From JAWPMT01 sp965267435 (GTDB taxonomy: Bacteria > Bacteroidota > Bacteroidia > Cytophagales > Cyclobacteriaceae): a stretch of 64,000 nt of DNA. The stretch covers positions 4,650,001 through 4,714,000 of the forward strand of contig OZ253960.1 of the NCBI GenBank assembly GCA_965267435.1, written 5' to 3'. Shown here in pieces: positions 43,055 through 51,600 of the stretch; positions within the stretch are counted from its first letter, which is position 1, and every line of letters begins with the position of its first letter. Position numbers and translations under genes: made by a program. The notes below the pieces were generated by a model. It was not told the DNA's origin and made no database searches. It saw nothing but the letters and a program-made list of their open reading frames with translations.

Positions 43055-44604
43055 ACTTGTATCAACTCCCCGTTGGCGTTGATAAAGCTGTATTCGGTTA
43101 TTGCCAGTGAAGAGTCCTCCACCAGGTTTACCCACTTGAAGTACTTCATAAACCACTTCACGCGCAGCGAAAAGACACCTTTCGTGAAATACGCATACAC
43201 ATAAGGGTGTAGTGCTACGGTCAGCTTCTTCTCGTTTTGCTTCTCCAGGAAGTACTTCACAGTGTTCTCAATCTGATCTGCGATGATGATCGACGCTGCA
43301 ATCTTCCCGGTACCGGCACAAGTTGGACAAACCTCTCGCGTCGAGATATTCAGCTCAGGCCGAACTCTCTGACGGGTGATCTGCATGAGACCAAACTTGG
43401 ATAGTGGTAGGATCGTATGCTTCGATCGGTCACCCTCCATCTCCTTCTTGATACGCGCAAAAACCTTCTTCTTGTTTTCGGCACGCCTCATGTCGATGAA
43501 GTCGATCACGATGATACCGCCCATGTCACGAAGCCTCAGCTGGCGGGCAATTTCCTTCGCCGCCTCGAGATTGACAGTCAATGCCGTCGCCTCCTGATCT
43601 TCCTCGCGATTGGACTTATTGCCACTGTTCACGTCGATGACATGCAGGGCCTCCGTATGCTCGATGATGAGGTAACCACCATTGGCGATGCTTACAGACT
43701 TACCAAAGGAAGTCTTCAGCTGCCGCTCAACGCCGTACGCTTCGAAGATCTTGTACTTCGAGTTGTAGTGCTTGATGAGCTTCTCCTTGTCAGGAGCGAT
43801 CTTCAGTACGTATTCCTTGATCTCCTGATGCAGGTCCTTGTCGTCGACAAGAATGTTGTCAAAAGATTCGTTGAGTACGTCCCGAAGAATGGAGTTGGCG
43901 CGGCTTACTTCGCCAATGACTTTGTCTCGGACCTTGGCCTTTTTGAGATTTTTGATGCCCTCCTTCCAAATGTTCGTAAGGTTGCTGAGGTCGGCATCTA
44001 GCTCCTTGACGTCTTTGCCTTGAGCTACGGTCCGAATGATTACGCCAAATTTCTCTGGCTTAATAGAGCTGATGAGTCGCGCGAGTCGCTTCCTCTCAGC
44101 AGAATCTGTGATTTTTTTTGAAACGCTAACCGCGTTTGAGAAAGGTACAAGTACGATGTACCTCCCGGCAATAGACAACTCACAAGAAAGTCGTGGTCCC
44201 TTCGTAGAAATAGGTTCTTTCACCACCTGCACGAGGATCTTCTGATTCCTCGTCAAGACCTGATTGATCTTCCCGAACTTATTAATGTCCGGCTCGTGGT
44301 TGAACCCCGTTAACTTGGAGCTGGCGTTCTTTTTATTGAGCACCAGCTTAGTGAACTTGTTGAGTGACTGGACCTGAGGGCCCAAATCCAGATAGTGCAA
44401 AAAGGCGTCTTTTTCGAAGCCTATGTCGATAAAGGCCGCATTAAGGCCTTGTACTACTTTCTTGACACTTCCAAGATATATGTCACCGACTTTGAACTGA
44501 TTACTGCTTTCCTCTTCGTGGAACTCAGTCAGTCTTTTGTCTTTAAGAAGGGCAATCCGACATCCGTTTTGAGTTGAACTAATTAAAAGTTCATTACTAC
44601 TCAC
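43051..44604 (-). CDS. rng: Ribonuclease E/G family protein
   Basis: 517 residues, the RNase G-like length (no long C-terminal degradosome scaffold). N-terminal S1 RNA-binding region (VGDIYLGSVKKVVQGLNAAFIDIG), sensor/RNase H-like part, then the catalytic DNase I-like region with VIDVNSGN, IIVIDFIDMRRAENKK (catalytic acids), and the zinc-link CPTCAGTGK. It processes rRNA and mRNA 5' ends. It lies downstream of the HU, TPR and AURKAIP1-type genes on the same strand, an arrangement shared by many Bacteroidota. Confidence 0.92.
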   Translation of the reverse strand: MSSNELLISSTQNGCRIALLKDKRLTEFHEEESSNQFKVGDIYLGSVKKVVQGLNAAFIDIGFEKDAFLHYLDLGPQVQSLNKFTKLVLNKKNASSKLTGFNHEPDINKFGKINQVLTRNQKILVQVVKEPISTKGPRLSCELSIAGRYIVLVPFSNAVSVSKKITDSAERKRLARLISSIKPEKFGVIIRTVAQGKDVKELDADLSNLTNIWKEGIKNLKKAKVRDKVIGEVSRANSILRDVLNESFDNILVDDKDLHQEIKEYVLKIAPDKEKLIKHYNSKYKIFEAYGVERQLKTSFGKSVSIANGGYLIIEHTEALHVIDVNSGNKSNREEDQEATALTVNLEAAKEIARQLRLRDMGGIIVIDFIDMRRAENKKKVFARIKKEMEGDRSKHTILPLSKFGLMQITRQRVRPELNISTREVCPTCAGTGKIAASIIIADQIENTVKYFLEKQNEKKLTVALHPYVYAYFTKGVFSLRVKWFMKYFKWVNLVEDSSLAITEYSFINANGELIQV

Positions 44605-44628
44605 TCTAAATCGGAATTAGTCGTGGAC

Positions 44629-44718
44629 TTACTTCTTCTTGTGTCTGTTTTTTCTAAGTCTCTTCTTTCGCTTATGAGTAGCGATCTTGTGTCTTTTCCT
44701 TTTCTTTCCGCAAGGCAT
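44629..44718 (-). CDS. 29-residue AURKAIP1/COX24-type ribosomal protein
   Basis: Complement from ATG at 44718 to TAA at 44629. The peptide begins MPCGKKRKRHKIATHKRKKR and ends NRHKKK: 18 of 29 residues are Lys, Arg or His-like basic residues. This is the bacterial small form of the AURKAIP1/COX24 family (mitochondrial small-subunit protein mS38 relatives), common in Bacteroidota. It should bind rRNA of the small subunit. It sits 24 bp upstream of rng. Confidence 0.85.
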   Translation of the reverse strand: MPCGKKRKRHKIATHKRKKRLRKNRHKKK

Positions 44719-44815
44719 ACTTTTAAATAATTTTTGTCTTAGTTAAACAACTTTTTAATTTCTTCTTTGAGCCCAAGCACAACGGATTGCACTAAAGCCC
44801 AAATCGTCTAATTGG

Positions 44816-45592
44816 TCATCTGGCGAGATATTCTTCAGCTGCTCTTCGTATGGCGGGATCTACATTTGCCGCGTTGAGGATCCTGGTGTAGGCCTCAGTT
44901 GCTCGACCTTGTTGTCCCTGCTGCTCCCAGGAGACAGCCAGGTATAGTAAGGCTTCGTAGTCCGCTGAATCCAGCTGTAGCAGTGTTTCGAATCGCTCGG
45001 TAGCTCTATCATATTGTCCCGACCTGATGGCAAGGAGTCCCAGATTAATGAGGACTTCCCTATTGTTTGGGTCTACTTCAAGGATTTCTCTCAGCATCTG
45101 CACCCCTACCATGGGCGCCTCTGAGGAAATGATGGTCATGGCCAGTTTACTCTTCAGGCCAAGATCATCGGGACGTTGATCCAATGCTTCTTCGATGAGA
45201 GGTTTCAGTGCCAATGCCCTGGATTCTCCATCTGCTGGATCAGCTGCTCTTTCAAAGAGCTTATAGAGCGTCTCAATTGCCGCTACTTTCGCATTTAAAG
45301 AACTATCTCTTCTCAGCATCTCGGTCACTGCCCACTCGGCACTGTCAAGTTTGCCATAGCGGAGGTAGTAACCGGCCAAAGAGTCCGCAAAGATACTAAT
45401 TTTTTCGTCTGAAGACGTCCGCAACAAGGCATTTAGCGAAGTAATAGCCCTCCTGTCCTCAAGTGTCACTTCAAAAGTATGGTCGGCTACGTCGGCTTCC
45501 TCGTCATTTTCAACCACCACACGGGGTAGCTGATAGATTAAAACCACGAGCACCACACCCACGACTGACACCAGCAGCTGTTGTCTGTTCAT
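44816..45592 (-). CDS. Membrane-anchored TPR protein
   Basis: 258 residues. N-terminal signal anchor (LLVSVVGVVLVVLIYQL, about 6-22), an acidic linker (ENDEEADVADH), then helical TPR repeats: AEWAVTEMLRRDSSLNAKVAA, the central repeat EVDPNNREVLINLGLLAIRSG, YDRATERFETLLQLDSADYEA, LLYLAVSWEQQGQQGRATEAY. TPR proteins bind partners; which one is unknown. Encoded between the HU gene (11 bp upstream) and the AURKAIP1-type gene, a neighbourhood conserved in related genomes. Confidence 0.8.
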   Translation of the reverse strand: MNRQQLLVSVVGVVLVVLIYQLPRVVVENDEEADVADHTFEVTLEDRRAITSLNALLRTSSDEKISIFADSLAGYYLRYGKLDSAEWAVTEMLRRDSSLNAKVAAIETLYKLFERAADPADGESRALALKPLIEEALDQRPDDLGLKSKLAMTIISSEAPMVGVQMLREILEVDPNNREVLINLGLLAIRSGQYDRATERFETLLQLDSADYEALLYLAVSWEQQGQQGRATEAYTRILNAANVDPAIRRAAEEYLAR

Positions 45593-45603
45593 GCTGCGGT
45601 TAG

Positions 45604-45900
45604 CTACTTGCCTTTCAGCTTCGAACTGTTCTTGATCTTTTCCGTGAAGATTTTTGAAGGTTTGAAACTGGGCACATAGTGCTCTTCAATAACCATAGCG
45701 GTGTTCTTCGAGATGTTCCTGGCGATCTTTTGTGCTCGTTTCTTGTTCACAAAACTGCCAAAGCCCCGAACGTAGATGTTTTCACCATCGGCCATGGAAT
45801 TCTTTACTACTGAGAAGAAAGCCTCCACCGTTACCTGTACGTCAGCTTTGTCGATCCCTGTTTTCTCTGATATTTCCGTTATTACGTCAGCTTTCGTCAC
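45604..45900 (-). CDS. HU-family DNA-binding protein
   Basis: 98 residues. Small histone-like dimer that bends and compacts DNA. Motifs: MTKADVITEISEKTGI at the N-terminus, VEAFFSVVKNSMADGENIYVRGFGSF (dimer/saddle) and the DNA-arm region KKRAQKIARNISKNTAMVI with Pro in VPSFKPSKIF. Its start is preceded by an exact -7 element on the complement (45942-45949) that overlaps a + strand one for mutY. Confidence 0.93.
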   Translation of the reverse strand: MTKADVITEISEKTGIDKADVQVTVEAFFSVVKNSMADGENIYVRGFGSFVNKKRAQKIARNISKNTAMVIEEHYVPSFKPSKIFTEKIKNSSKLKGK

Positions 45901-45941
45901 TGTTGATCTCTTTTTGTCTTGATATCTATTTATAAGCGGAC

Positions 45942-45949
45942 CAAAATTA
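45942..45949 (-). promoter_or_regulatory. Putative HU promoter -7 element TAATTTTG
   Basis: Exact TAnnTTTG on the complement, 41 bp from the HU start. The -33 position holds a T-rich tract rather than a clean TTG. It overlaps the + strand element at 45948-45955 by two bases. Confidence 0.5.
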
Positions 45950-45955
45950 AATTTG
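45948..45955 (+). promoter_or_regulatory. Putative mutY promoter -7 element TAAATTTG
   Basis: Exact TAnnTTTG, 51 bp before the mutY GTG. Candidate TTG elements at 45914 and 45919 are farther than the usual 19-21 bp. With the HU element it makes a near-palindrome (CCAAAATTAAATTTGG), so both genes may be controlled from one small site. Confidence 0.4.
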
Positions 45956-46006
45956 GGGCTTGGAAATAAAAAGCCCTACACGATTATTTGACCCTAGTAT
46001 TGATAA

Positions 46007-47047
46007 GTGGACAACACTTTTGGCAAAAATATAATTGACTGGTATTCAATTACAAAGCGAGAACTGCCTTGGCGGGAAACAAAAGACCCTTATAAGATCT
46101 GGTTGTCGGAGATCATTCTGCAGCAAACAAGAGTAATTCAAGGGCTTCCTTATTACCAACGGTTTGTCGAGCAATTCCCTACAGTCACAGACCTTGCCAA
46201 TGCCGAGGCTGACGTCGTAATGAGGACCTGGCAAGGACTCGGATATTACAGTAGAGCCCGGAACCTGCATAAGACCGCAAAAATTGTCGAAGAAAAACAT
46301 GGCGGTCAATTTCCGCCTAGCTATGATGGCCTGATCGAGCTTCCTGGCGTGGGTCCATATACCGCAGCGGCCATTGCCTCGATTGCCTTTGGTGAGCCGC
46401 GGCCTGTGCTGGATGGAAATGTATTCCGAGTCGTGGCAAGGGTCTTCGCTATCGATAAGGACATAAGTGCCTCTTCCTCCAGAAAGGAATTTATGCATGT
46501 CCTCGAGCAGCTGATCCCAGCGCATGCCCCTGACTTATTCAATCAGGCCATGATGGAGCTGGGAGCTACCGTCTGCTCACCTTCGCAACCCGGTTGCACA
46601 TCCTGCCCACTACAGGACCGCTGCCAGGCCTTGGCCGCAGGCGAGCAGTCAAAATATCCTGTCAAGCTCAAAAAGGTAAAGGTAAGAACCAGGCCTTTTC
46701 ACTATCTGGTGTTGGAACACAATGGCTTGGTGGGCATGAAGCAACGACAGGCCAATGACATCTGGCAAGGCTTGTATGAATTCATGTTGGTAGAGGACCC
46801 GACATTCGAGCTGGAAGACTATGTGCACCCAAATAGTACCAGCCAGCTAGAGATCTCCAATGTCTTCAAGCACCTACTTACCCACCAAAGAATTGAGGCG
46901 AGATTCTATAGGGCGGAAGTCCCGGAGAAGAGCACTTTCGACAAATTGCTAAATAAGTACGACTTGAATGCTTACAGCTTCGATCAAGTATTAACTTTGC
47001 CCAAACCAAAATTGATGGTCAACTACTTGGACCAGCAGAATTTTTAG
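46007..47047 (+). CDS. mutY: A/G-specific adenine DNA glycosylase
   Basis: 346 residues from a GTG at 46007. Removes adenine opposite 8-oxoguanine. Catalytic Glu in IWLSEIILQQTRV (E35), helix-hairpin-helix LPGVGPYTAAAIAS, catalytic Asp in VLDGNVFRVVAR (D136), and iron-sulfur cysteines CSPSQPGCTSCPLQDRC with CX6CX2CX5C spacing. The C-terminal NUDIX-like domain begins about residue 228 (HYLVLEHNGLVGMKQR). It is divergent from the HU gene. The order mutY-ssb-gldE-gldD is widely kept in Bacteroidota. Confidence 0.94.
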   Translation: MDNTFGKNIIDWYSITKRELPWRETKDPYKIWLSEIILQQTRVIQGLPYYQRFVEQFPTVTDLANAEADVVMRTWQGLGYYSRARNLHKTAKIVEEKHGGQFPPSYDGLIELPGVGPYTAAAIASIAFGEPRPVLDGNVFRVVARVFAIDKDISASSSRKEFMHVLEQLIPAHAPDLFNQAMMELGATVCSPSQPGCTSCPLQDRCQALAAGEQSKYPVKLKKVKVRTRPFHYLVLEHNGLVGMKQRQANDIWQGLYEFMLVEDPTFELEDYVHPNSTSQLEISNVFKHLLTHQRIEARFYRAEVPEKSTFDKLLNKYDLNAYSFDQVLTLPKPKLMVNYLDQQNF

Positions 47048-47059
47048 TATTTTTAGATT

Positions 47060-47509
47060 ATGTCTGGAGTAAACAAAGTGATTCTTGTAGGTAGATTGGG
47101 AAGAGACCCAGAAGTGCGACATCTCGAGTCCGGCGTAGCCGTAGCGAGCTTTTCCATTGCCACTTCTGAGACGTATAAGGATCGCAATACCGGGGAACGA
47201 AGGGAGAATACTGAGTGGCACAACATTGTGCTCTGGAGAGGGTTGGCTGAGGTCGCCGAGAAGTATCTGAAGAAAGGTGACCAGGTATACATTGAAGGAA
47301 AACTTCGCACCCGGTCGTGGGAAAAAGACGGTGTCACACGCTATACGACTGAAGTTGTGGCGGATAACATGAATATGTTGGGCGGTGGAGGATCATCATC
47401 CACTGTGGAGCATGCCCCTATGCCTACTGAGGAAGACTATGGTTCACCTGCTGCGAAGAGCCCAGCTACCAGCACAGCGAATGACGTGTCGGATGACCTG
47501 CCATTCTAA
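47060..47509 (+). CDS. ssb: Single-stranded DNA-binding protein
   Basis: 149 residues. OB-fold signatures: VNKVILVGRLGRDPEVRH, VASFSIATSETYKDRN, TEWHNIVLWRGLAEVAEKYL and GDQVYIEGKLRTRSWEKDG. The C-terminal linker is Gly/Ser/Pro-rich, and the final residues DVSDDLPF are the acidic tip that recruits repair and replication enzymes such as RecG and primase. It starts 12 bp after mutY. Confidence 0.96.
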   Translation: MSGVNKVILVGRLGRDPEVRHLESGVAVASFSIATSETYKDRNTGERRENTEWHNIVLWRGLAEVAEKYLKKGDQVYIEGKLRTRSWEKDGVTRYTTEVVADNMNMLGGGGSSSTVEHAPMPTEEDYGSPAAKSPATSTANDVSDDLPF

Positions 47510-47531
47510 AGTTTCACCAAACCTCCTGTAG

Positions 47532-48875
47532 TTGGAAACTTCTCCGGAAGACCCCTATCCCTGGTTTCTTTTATCTGCTCTGAACGAAGTGCCATTTTCG
47601 TTTTATTTGATATATGGCACCGTGCTTTTGGTATTGCTGGCCCTGTCAGGTTTGATCTCAGGCTCAGAGGTGGCCTTTTTCTCTCTGACCCAGGATGACC
47701 TCAACAAGTTTAAGAACTCGCAGGATGCCAAGGATCAGCGCATATCATCCTTGATGAAGGATCCCAGGCGACTCCTGGCCACAATCCTCATCATCAACAA
47801 CCTGGTCAACATATTGATCATCACCATCTCTGCCTTTATGACATGGCAGCTGGTGGATGACAAGAGCCAGGAGGGTGTGATCATAGTCGCCCTGACCACC
47901 ATTGTCACGGTCACGATCGTGTTCTTCGGAGAAATCGTACCCAAGGTTTATGCCACTAACAACAGCTACAACTTTGCACGCCTGACCTCTCCTATCCTCT
48001 GGGTGGGCACCAAGGTCTCCAAGCCCGTGGCATGGTTTCTCATCTCTATCAGTGACGTAATAGAAAGGCGTGTAGAGAAGAAGGGCTATAACCTTTCTGT
48101 GGAAGACGTGAACCAGGCACTCGAGATCACTGCCGAGCAGGAAGCTACGGAGGAAGAGAAGGGCATATTGAAAGGGATCGTCAACTTCGGCACACTATCG
48201 GTGAAGCAGGTGATGAAGTCGAGGTTGGATATTACGGCACTGGATATCACCACCGACTTTCACGAGCTGATGGACCAGATCAATAAAACTGGCTACTCCC
48301 GGATACCGGTCTATAGCGAAACCATAGATAAGATTGAGGGGATCCTTTATATCAAAGACTTGCTGCCGTTTCTCGATGAAGAGGAAAACTTCGACTGGCA
48401 GTCTCTTTTGAGACCGGGGTTCTTCGTCCCTGAAAGCAAGAAAATCGACGACCTATTCAAAGACTTCCAAAAGAAGCGTGTCCACATGGCTATCGTGGTT
48501 GATGAATACGGTGGGACGGAGGGCCTCATCACTATGGAGGACATCATCGAAGAAATCGTAGGCGAGATCAACGATGAGTTTGACGAGGAAGCCAACGTTA
48601 CTTACAATAAACTCGACCAAAACACGTACGTATTTGAGGGGAAGACATCCCTCAACGACTTCTGCAAGGTGCTGCAAATTGAAGCAGATATTTTTGAGGA
48701 GGTCAAAGGCGAAAGCGAATCTCTTGGTGGCTTGCTACTGGAAATCAATCAGAAACTACCCAATGCTGGTGAAAAAATACAATTCGAACCCTTTCACTTC
48801 ACGGTTGTCGCAGTCGACCAGAAGCGAATAAAAAGAGTCAGAATATTCTTGGAACAAAGCATTTTGAAAGGATGA
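47532..48875 (+). CDS. gldE: Gliding motility-associated protein GldE (CBS/CorC-type)
   Basis: 447 residues from a TTG at 47532. The N-terminal DUF21/CNNM membrane domain has about four helices (YLIYGTVLLVLLALSGLI, LATILIINNLVNILIITIS, TTIVTVTIVFFGEIVPKVYA). A CBS pair follows at about 205-335 (VMKSRLDITALDITTDFHEL, HMAIVVDEYGGTEGLITMED), then a C-terminal CorC/HlyC transporter-associated domain. The position between ssb and gldD identifies it as GldE, a suppressor-type partner in flavobacterial gliding; the domain class also includes divalent-metal transport proteins. Confidence 0.88.
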   Translation: METSPEDPYPWFLLSALNEVPFSFYLIYGTVLLVLLALSGLISGSEVAFFSLTQDDLNKFKNSQDAKDQRISSLMKDPRRLLATILIINNLVNILIITISAFMTWQLVDDKSQEGVIIVALTTIVTVTIVFFGEIVPKVYATNNSYNFARLTSPILWVGTKVSKPVAWFLISISDVIERRVEKKGYNLSVEDVNQALEITAEQEATEEEKGILKGIVNFGTLSVKQVMKSRLDITALDITTDFHELMDQINKTGYSRIPVYSETIDKIEGILYIKDLLPFLDEEENFDWQSLLRPGFFVPESKKIDDLFKDFQKKRVHMAIVVDEYGGTEGLITMEDIIEEIVGEINDEFDEEANVTYNKLDQNTYVFEGKTSLNDFCKVLQIEADIFEEVKGESESLGGLLLEINQKLPNAGEKIQFEPFHFTVVAVDQKRIKRVRIFLEQSILKG

Positions 48876-49447
48876 CAAAAAACGCCTGGATGGGGGTAGT
48901 GTTTATATGGTTCGTGGTCAGCTGTGACACCAACTATCTCCCAAAACCCAAAGGATACAATCGAATCGACTTGCCCGAAGTGGCCTACCAGGTTTTACCC
49001 GACAGCCTGCCATACAGTTTTGATTACTCTGAGCACGCGGTTTTGTATGACGATACGTCGTGGATCTCAGAGCGATACTGGGTGGATCTCTATTATCCAC
49101 TTTTTGATGCGCACATACAGATCACCTACAAACCTCTCGACAGCAGGAAGACTTCTGACGAAGTGCTCGACGATAGCTACCGGCTCACTGCAAAACACAA
49201 TGTGAAAGCGTACTCAATAGAGGAAAAGATTGTCGTACTCAATAGCGGCAACGTCGCCTCGGTCACAGAACTGGAAGGTGAGGTCCCCAGTCCATTCCAA
49301 TTCCACATCACCGACAGTGTCCGGCACTTTTTGAGGGGGGCGGTGTACTTCCAAACTGCCGACAAGAATGACTCGTTGGCCCCGATCATTACCTACCTAC
49401 AAAATGATGTCATGCACCTGCTCAACACCGTGACCTGGAAGGACTAG
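48872..49447 (+). CDS. gldD: Gliding motility lipoprotein GldD
   Basis: 191 residues. Lipoprotein signal ends at FVVSC (Cys18); the mature N-terminus has the GldD pattern YLPKPKGYNRIDLP, followed by LPYSFDYSEHAVLY, WVDLYYPLFDAHIQITYKPL and SPFQFHITDSVRHFLRGAVYF. Needed for gliding and likely type IX secretion in model flavobacteria. Its start overlaps the gldE stop as ATGA. Confidence 0.9.
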   Translation: MTKNAWMGVVFIWFVVSCDTNYLPKPKGYNRIDLPEVAYQVLPDSLPYSFDYSEHAVLYDDTSWISERYWVDLYYPLFDAHIQITYKPLDSRKTSDEVLDDSYRLTAKHNVKAYSIEEKIVVLNSGNVASVTELEGEVPSPFQFHITDSVRHFLRGAVYFQTADKNDSLAPIITYLQNDVMHLLNTVTWKD

Positions 49448-49464
49448 TCTGAGTCCCGCTCTTT
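49441..49464 (+). terminator. Weak possible terminator after gldD
   Basis: A five-pair stem (GGACT, 49441-49445, with AGTCC, 49452-49456) includes the gldD stop codon and is followed by CGCTCTTTT. The stem is short, so this is only a candidate end of the mutY-gldD unit before recG. Confidence 0.25.
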
Positions 49465-49506
49465 TCGCCCTCTTGGTATAATTTCGAAGATCTAAAGGGT
49501 GATCCT

Positions 49507-51600
49507 ATGTCCGGTTTTTTCTCCAAGAGCATAATGTACCTCAAAGGTGCTGGGCCTCAACGCGCAGAGTTGCTGGAGAAGGAGCTCGGTATTGCCACCT
49601 ACGCAGATCTCATCCAACATTACCCATTTCGCTACGAGGATCGTACGAAGTTCCACAAAATAGCGGACCTCGATGAACAGCTACCATCTGTCCAAATCAT
49701 CGGTGAGATAACAGGGTTTCAGCTCGTGGGTCCTCCACGGAGGCAGAGGTTGGTGGCAACTTTCAAGGACGATACGGGCAGAATTGATCTCGTCTGGTTT
49801 CAGGGTGCGAGGTGGGCGCAACAGCAGTACAAGGTGGGTGTCACCTACGTGGTGTTTGGCAAGCCAGCAAGGTTTGGATCCTCCTTCAATATTGCCCATC
49901 CTGAGATTGACATCTTGCGAAGGGACAAGGGCGCCTCCACTTACCTCCAGCCTGTCTACCCCACTACCGAAAAGCTCAAGAAAAAGTACATCGACACAAA
50001 GGTCATCAGCAAACTGATGAAGGCACTGTTGATGGAGGCGATGAATCACATCTCAGAGACGCTCCCCGAGGGGATGCGGAGTGATTTCCATCTTACCGAC
50101 AAGAAGACAGCACTTGTCAACATCCACTTCCCCAAGGATGCCGATCACTTAAAAAGAGCTCGGTACCGGATGAAGTTCGAAGAGCTCTTCTACATACAAT
50201 TGCGTCTGTTGAAATTGAAGATTGCCCGAACGGACAAGTTCAAGGGCATAGTATTCGAGCGTGCCCCGTTGCTTAATGAATTCTACGAAAAGCACTTACA
50301 GTTTGAGTTGACTGATGCGCAAAAGAGGGTGATCAAGGAAATCTATGCAGACTTCCGCTCGGGGCATCAAATGAATCGACTGGTCCAAGGCGATGTCGGG
50401 AGTGGTAAGACCATTGTCGCTTTTCTATGTATGCTCATCGCCATCAGCAACGAGACCCAGTGTGCCTTCATGGCGCCGACCGAGATCCTCGCAGAGCAGC
50501 ATTACCAAAGCCTCAAGGCCATGGGTGACGAAATGGGGATTGTCGTGGAGAAGTTGACGGGATCAGTTGGGGCCGCACGACGCAAGGTCTTGCATGAGGG
50601 CCTGGAATCAGGGGACATACATGTGCTGGTAGGTACGCATGCACTCATAGAAGATAAGGTGAAATTTCGCCACCTTGGCCTGGCAGTGATCGATGAACAA
50701 CACCGGTTTGGTGTAGCGCAGCGTGCGAAGCTGTGGAAGAAAAATGAAGAGCATCCTCCGCACGTGCTGGTAATGACGGCGACGCCAATACCCCGTACAC
50801 TGGCGATGACACTGTACGGTGACCTCGATATCTCGGTCATCGACGAGCTACCTCCCGGAAGAAAACCCGTCCAAACGATGCACATGCGGGACAGTCAGCG
50901 CATTCGCCTTTTCGACTTTTTAGACAAGGAGATGGCCTTAGGGCGCCAGGTCTACATCGTCTATCCATTGATCGAGGAGTCTGAGAAGCTTGACTACAAA
51001 GACTTGATGGATGGCTACGAAAGCATTTGCCGGCGATTCCCAGAGATACCTGTTTCCATTCTTCATGGTAAGATGAAATCGGAAGCAAAGGATTTCGAAA
51101 TGCAGCGCTTCGTGAAGAACGAGACAAAAATCATGGTCGCCACAACCGTAATAGAAGTGGGCGTCAATATCCCCAATGCCTCCGTGATGGTCATCGAAAA
51201 TGCTGAGAAGTTTGGGCTCTCTCAACTGCACCAACTACGCGGCCGTGTCGGCAGGGGCGCCGATCAGTCGTACTGTATCCTGATGACAGGGCTAAAGCTC
51301 AGCAAGGAAGCCAAACTCAGAGTTTCTACGATGGTCGCCACCAACGATGGATTCAAAATAGCGGAGACGGACCTGCAAATTCGAGGTCCGGGAGATTTGA
51401 TGGGAACGCAACAAAGTGGCGCTTTCGACCTTCTTGTATCGGATCTGGGAGTAGACGGTCAAATTCTGCAGTTGGCCCGTCAGGCTGCGACGCAAGTCCT
51501 CGACGAAGACCCGGAATTGGAGACGCCTGCCAATGCAGTCATTAGAAAGCAGGTAGACTCCCTCAGCAAAACGGTCGTCAACTGGAGTAGAATCAGCTAG
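49507..51600 (+). CDS. recG: ATP-dependent DNA helicase RecG
   Basis: 697 residues, usual length. Branch-migration helicase that rescues stalled forks. N-terminal wedge/OB region (LKGAGPQRAELLEKELGI, IIGEITGFQL), helicase motif I QGDVGSGKTIVAF, motif II DEQHRFG, motif III MTATPIPRTLAMTLYGDLD, motif V VATTVIEVGVNIPNA and motif VI HQLRGRVGRG. The C-terminal part includes TDLQIRGPGDLMGTQQSG. It starts 59 bp after gldD and its end overlaps the opposing gene by 8 bp. Confidence 0.96.
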   Translation: MSGFFSKSIMYLKGAGPQRAELLEKELGIATYADLIQHYPFRYEDRTKFHKIADLDEQLPSVQIIGEITGFQLVGPPRRQRLVATFKDDTGRIDLVWFQGARWAQQQYKVGVTYVVFGKPARFGSSFNIAHPEIDILRRDKGASTYLQPVYPTTEKLKKKYIDTKVISKLMKALLMEAMNHISETLPEGMRSDFHLTDKKTALVNIHFPKDADHLKRARYRMKFEELFYIQLRLLKLKIARTDKFKGIVFERAPLLNEFYEKHLQFELTDAQKRVIKEIYADFRSGHQMNRLVQGDVGSGKTIVAFLCMLIAISNETQCAFMAPTEILAEQHYQSLKAMGDEMGIVVEKLTGSVGAARRKVLHEGLESGDIHVLVGTHALIEDKVKFRHLGLAVIDEQHRFGVAQRAKLWKKNEEHPPHVLVMTATPIPRTLAMTLYGDLDISVIDELPPGRKPVQTMHMRDSQRIRLFDFLDKEMALGRQVYIVYPLIEESEKLDYKDLMDGYESICRRFPEIPVSILHGKMKSEAKDFEMQRFVKNETKIMVATTVIEVGVNIPNASVMVIENAEKFGLSQLHQLRGRVGRGADQSYCILMTGLKLSKEAKLRVSTMVATNDGFKIAETDLQIRGPGDLMGTQQSGAFDLLVSDLGVDGQILQLARQAATQVLDEDPELETPANAVIRKQVDSLSKTVVNWSRIS

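Noticed and set aside
43417..44001. 194-codon + strand frame opposite rng
   Set aside because: RNase E/G motifs are intact on the minus strand throughout this stretch.
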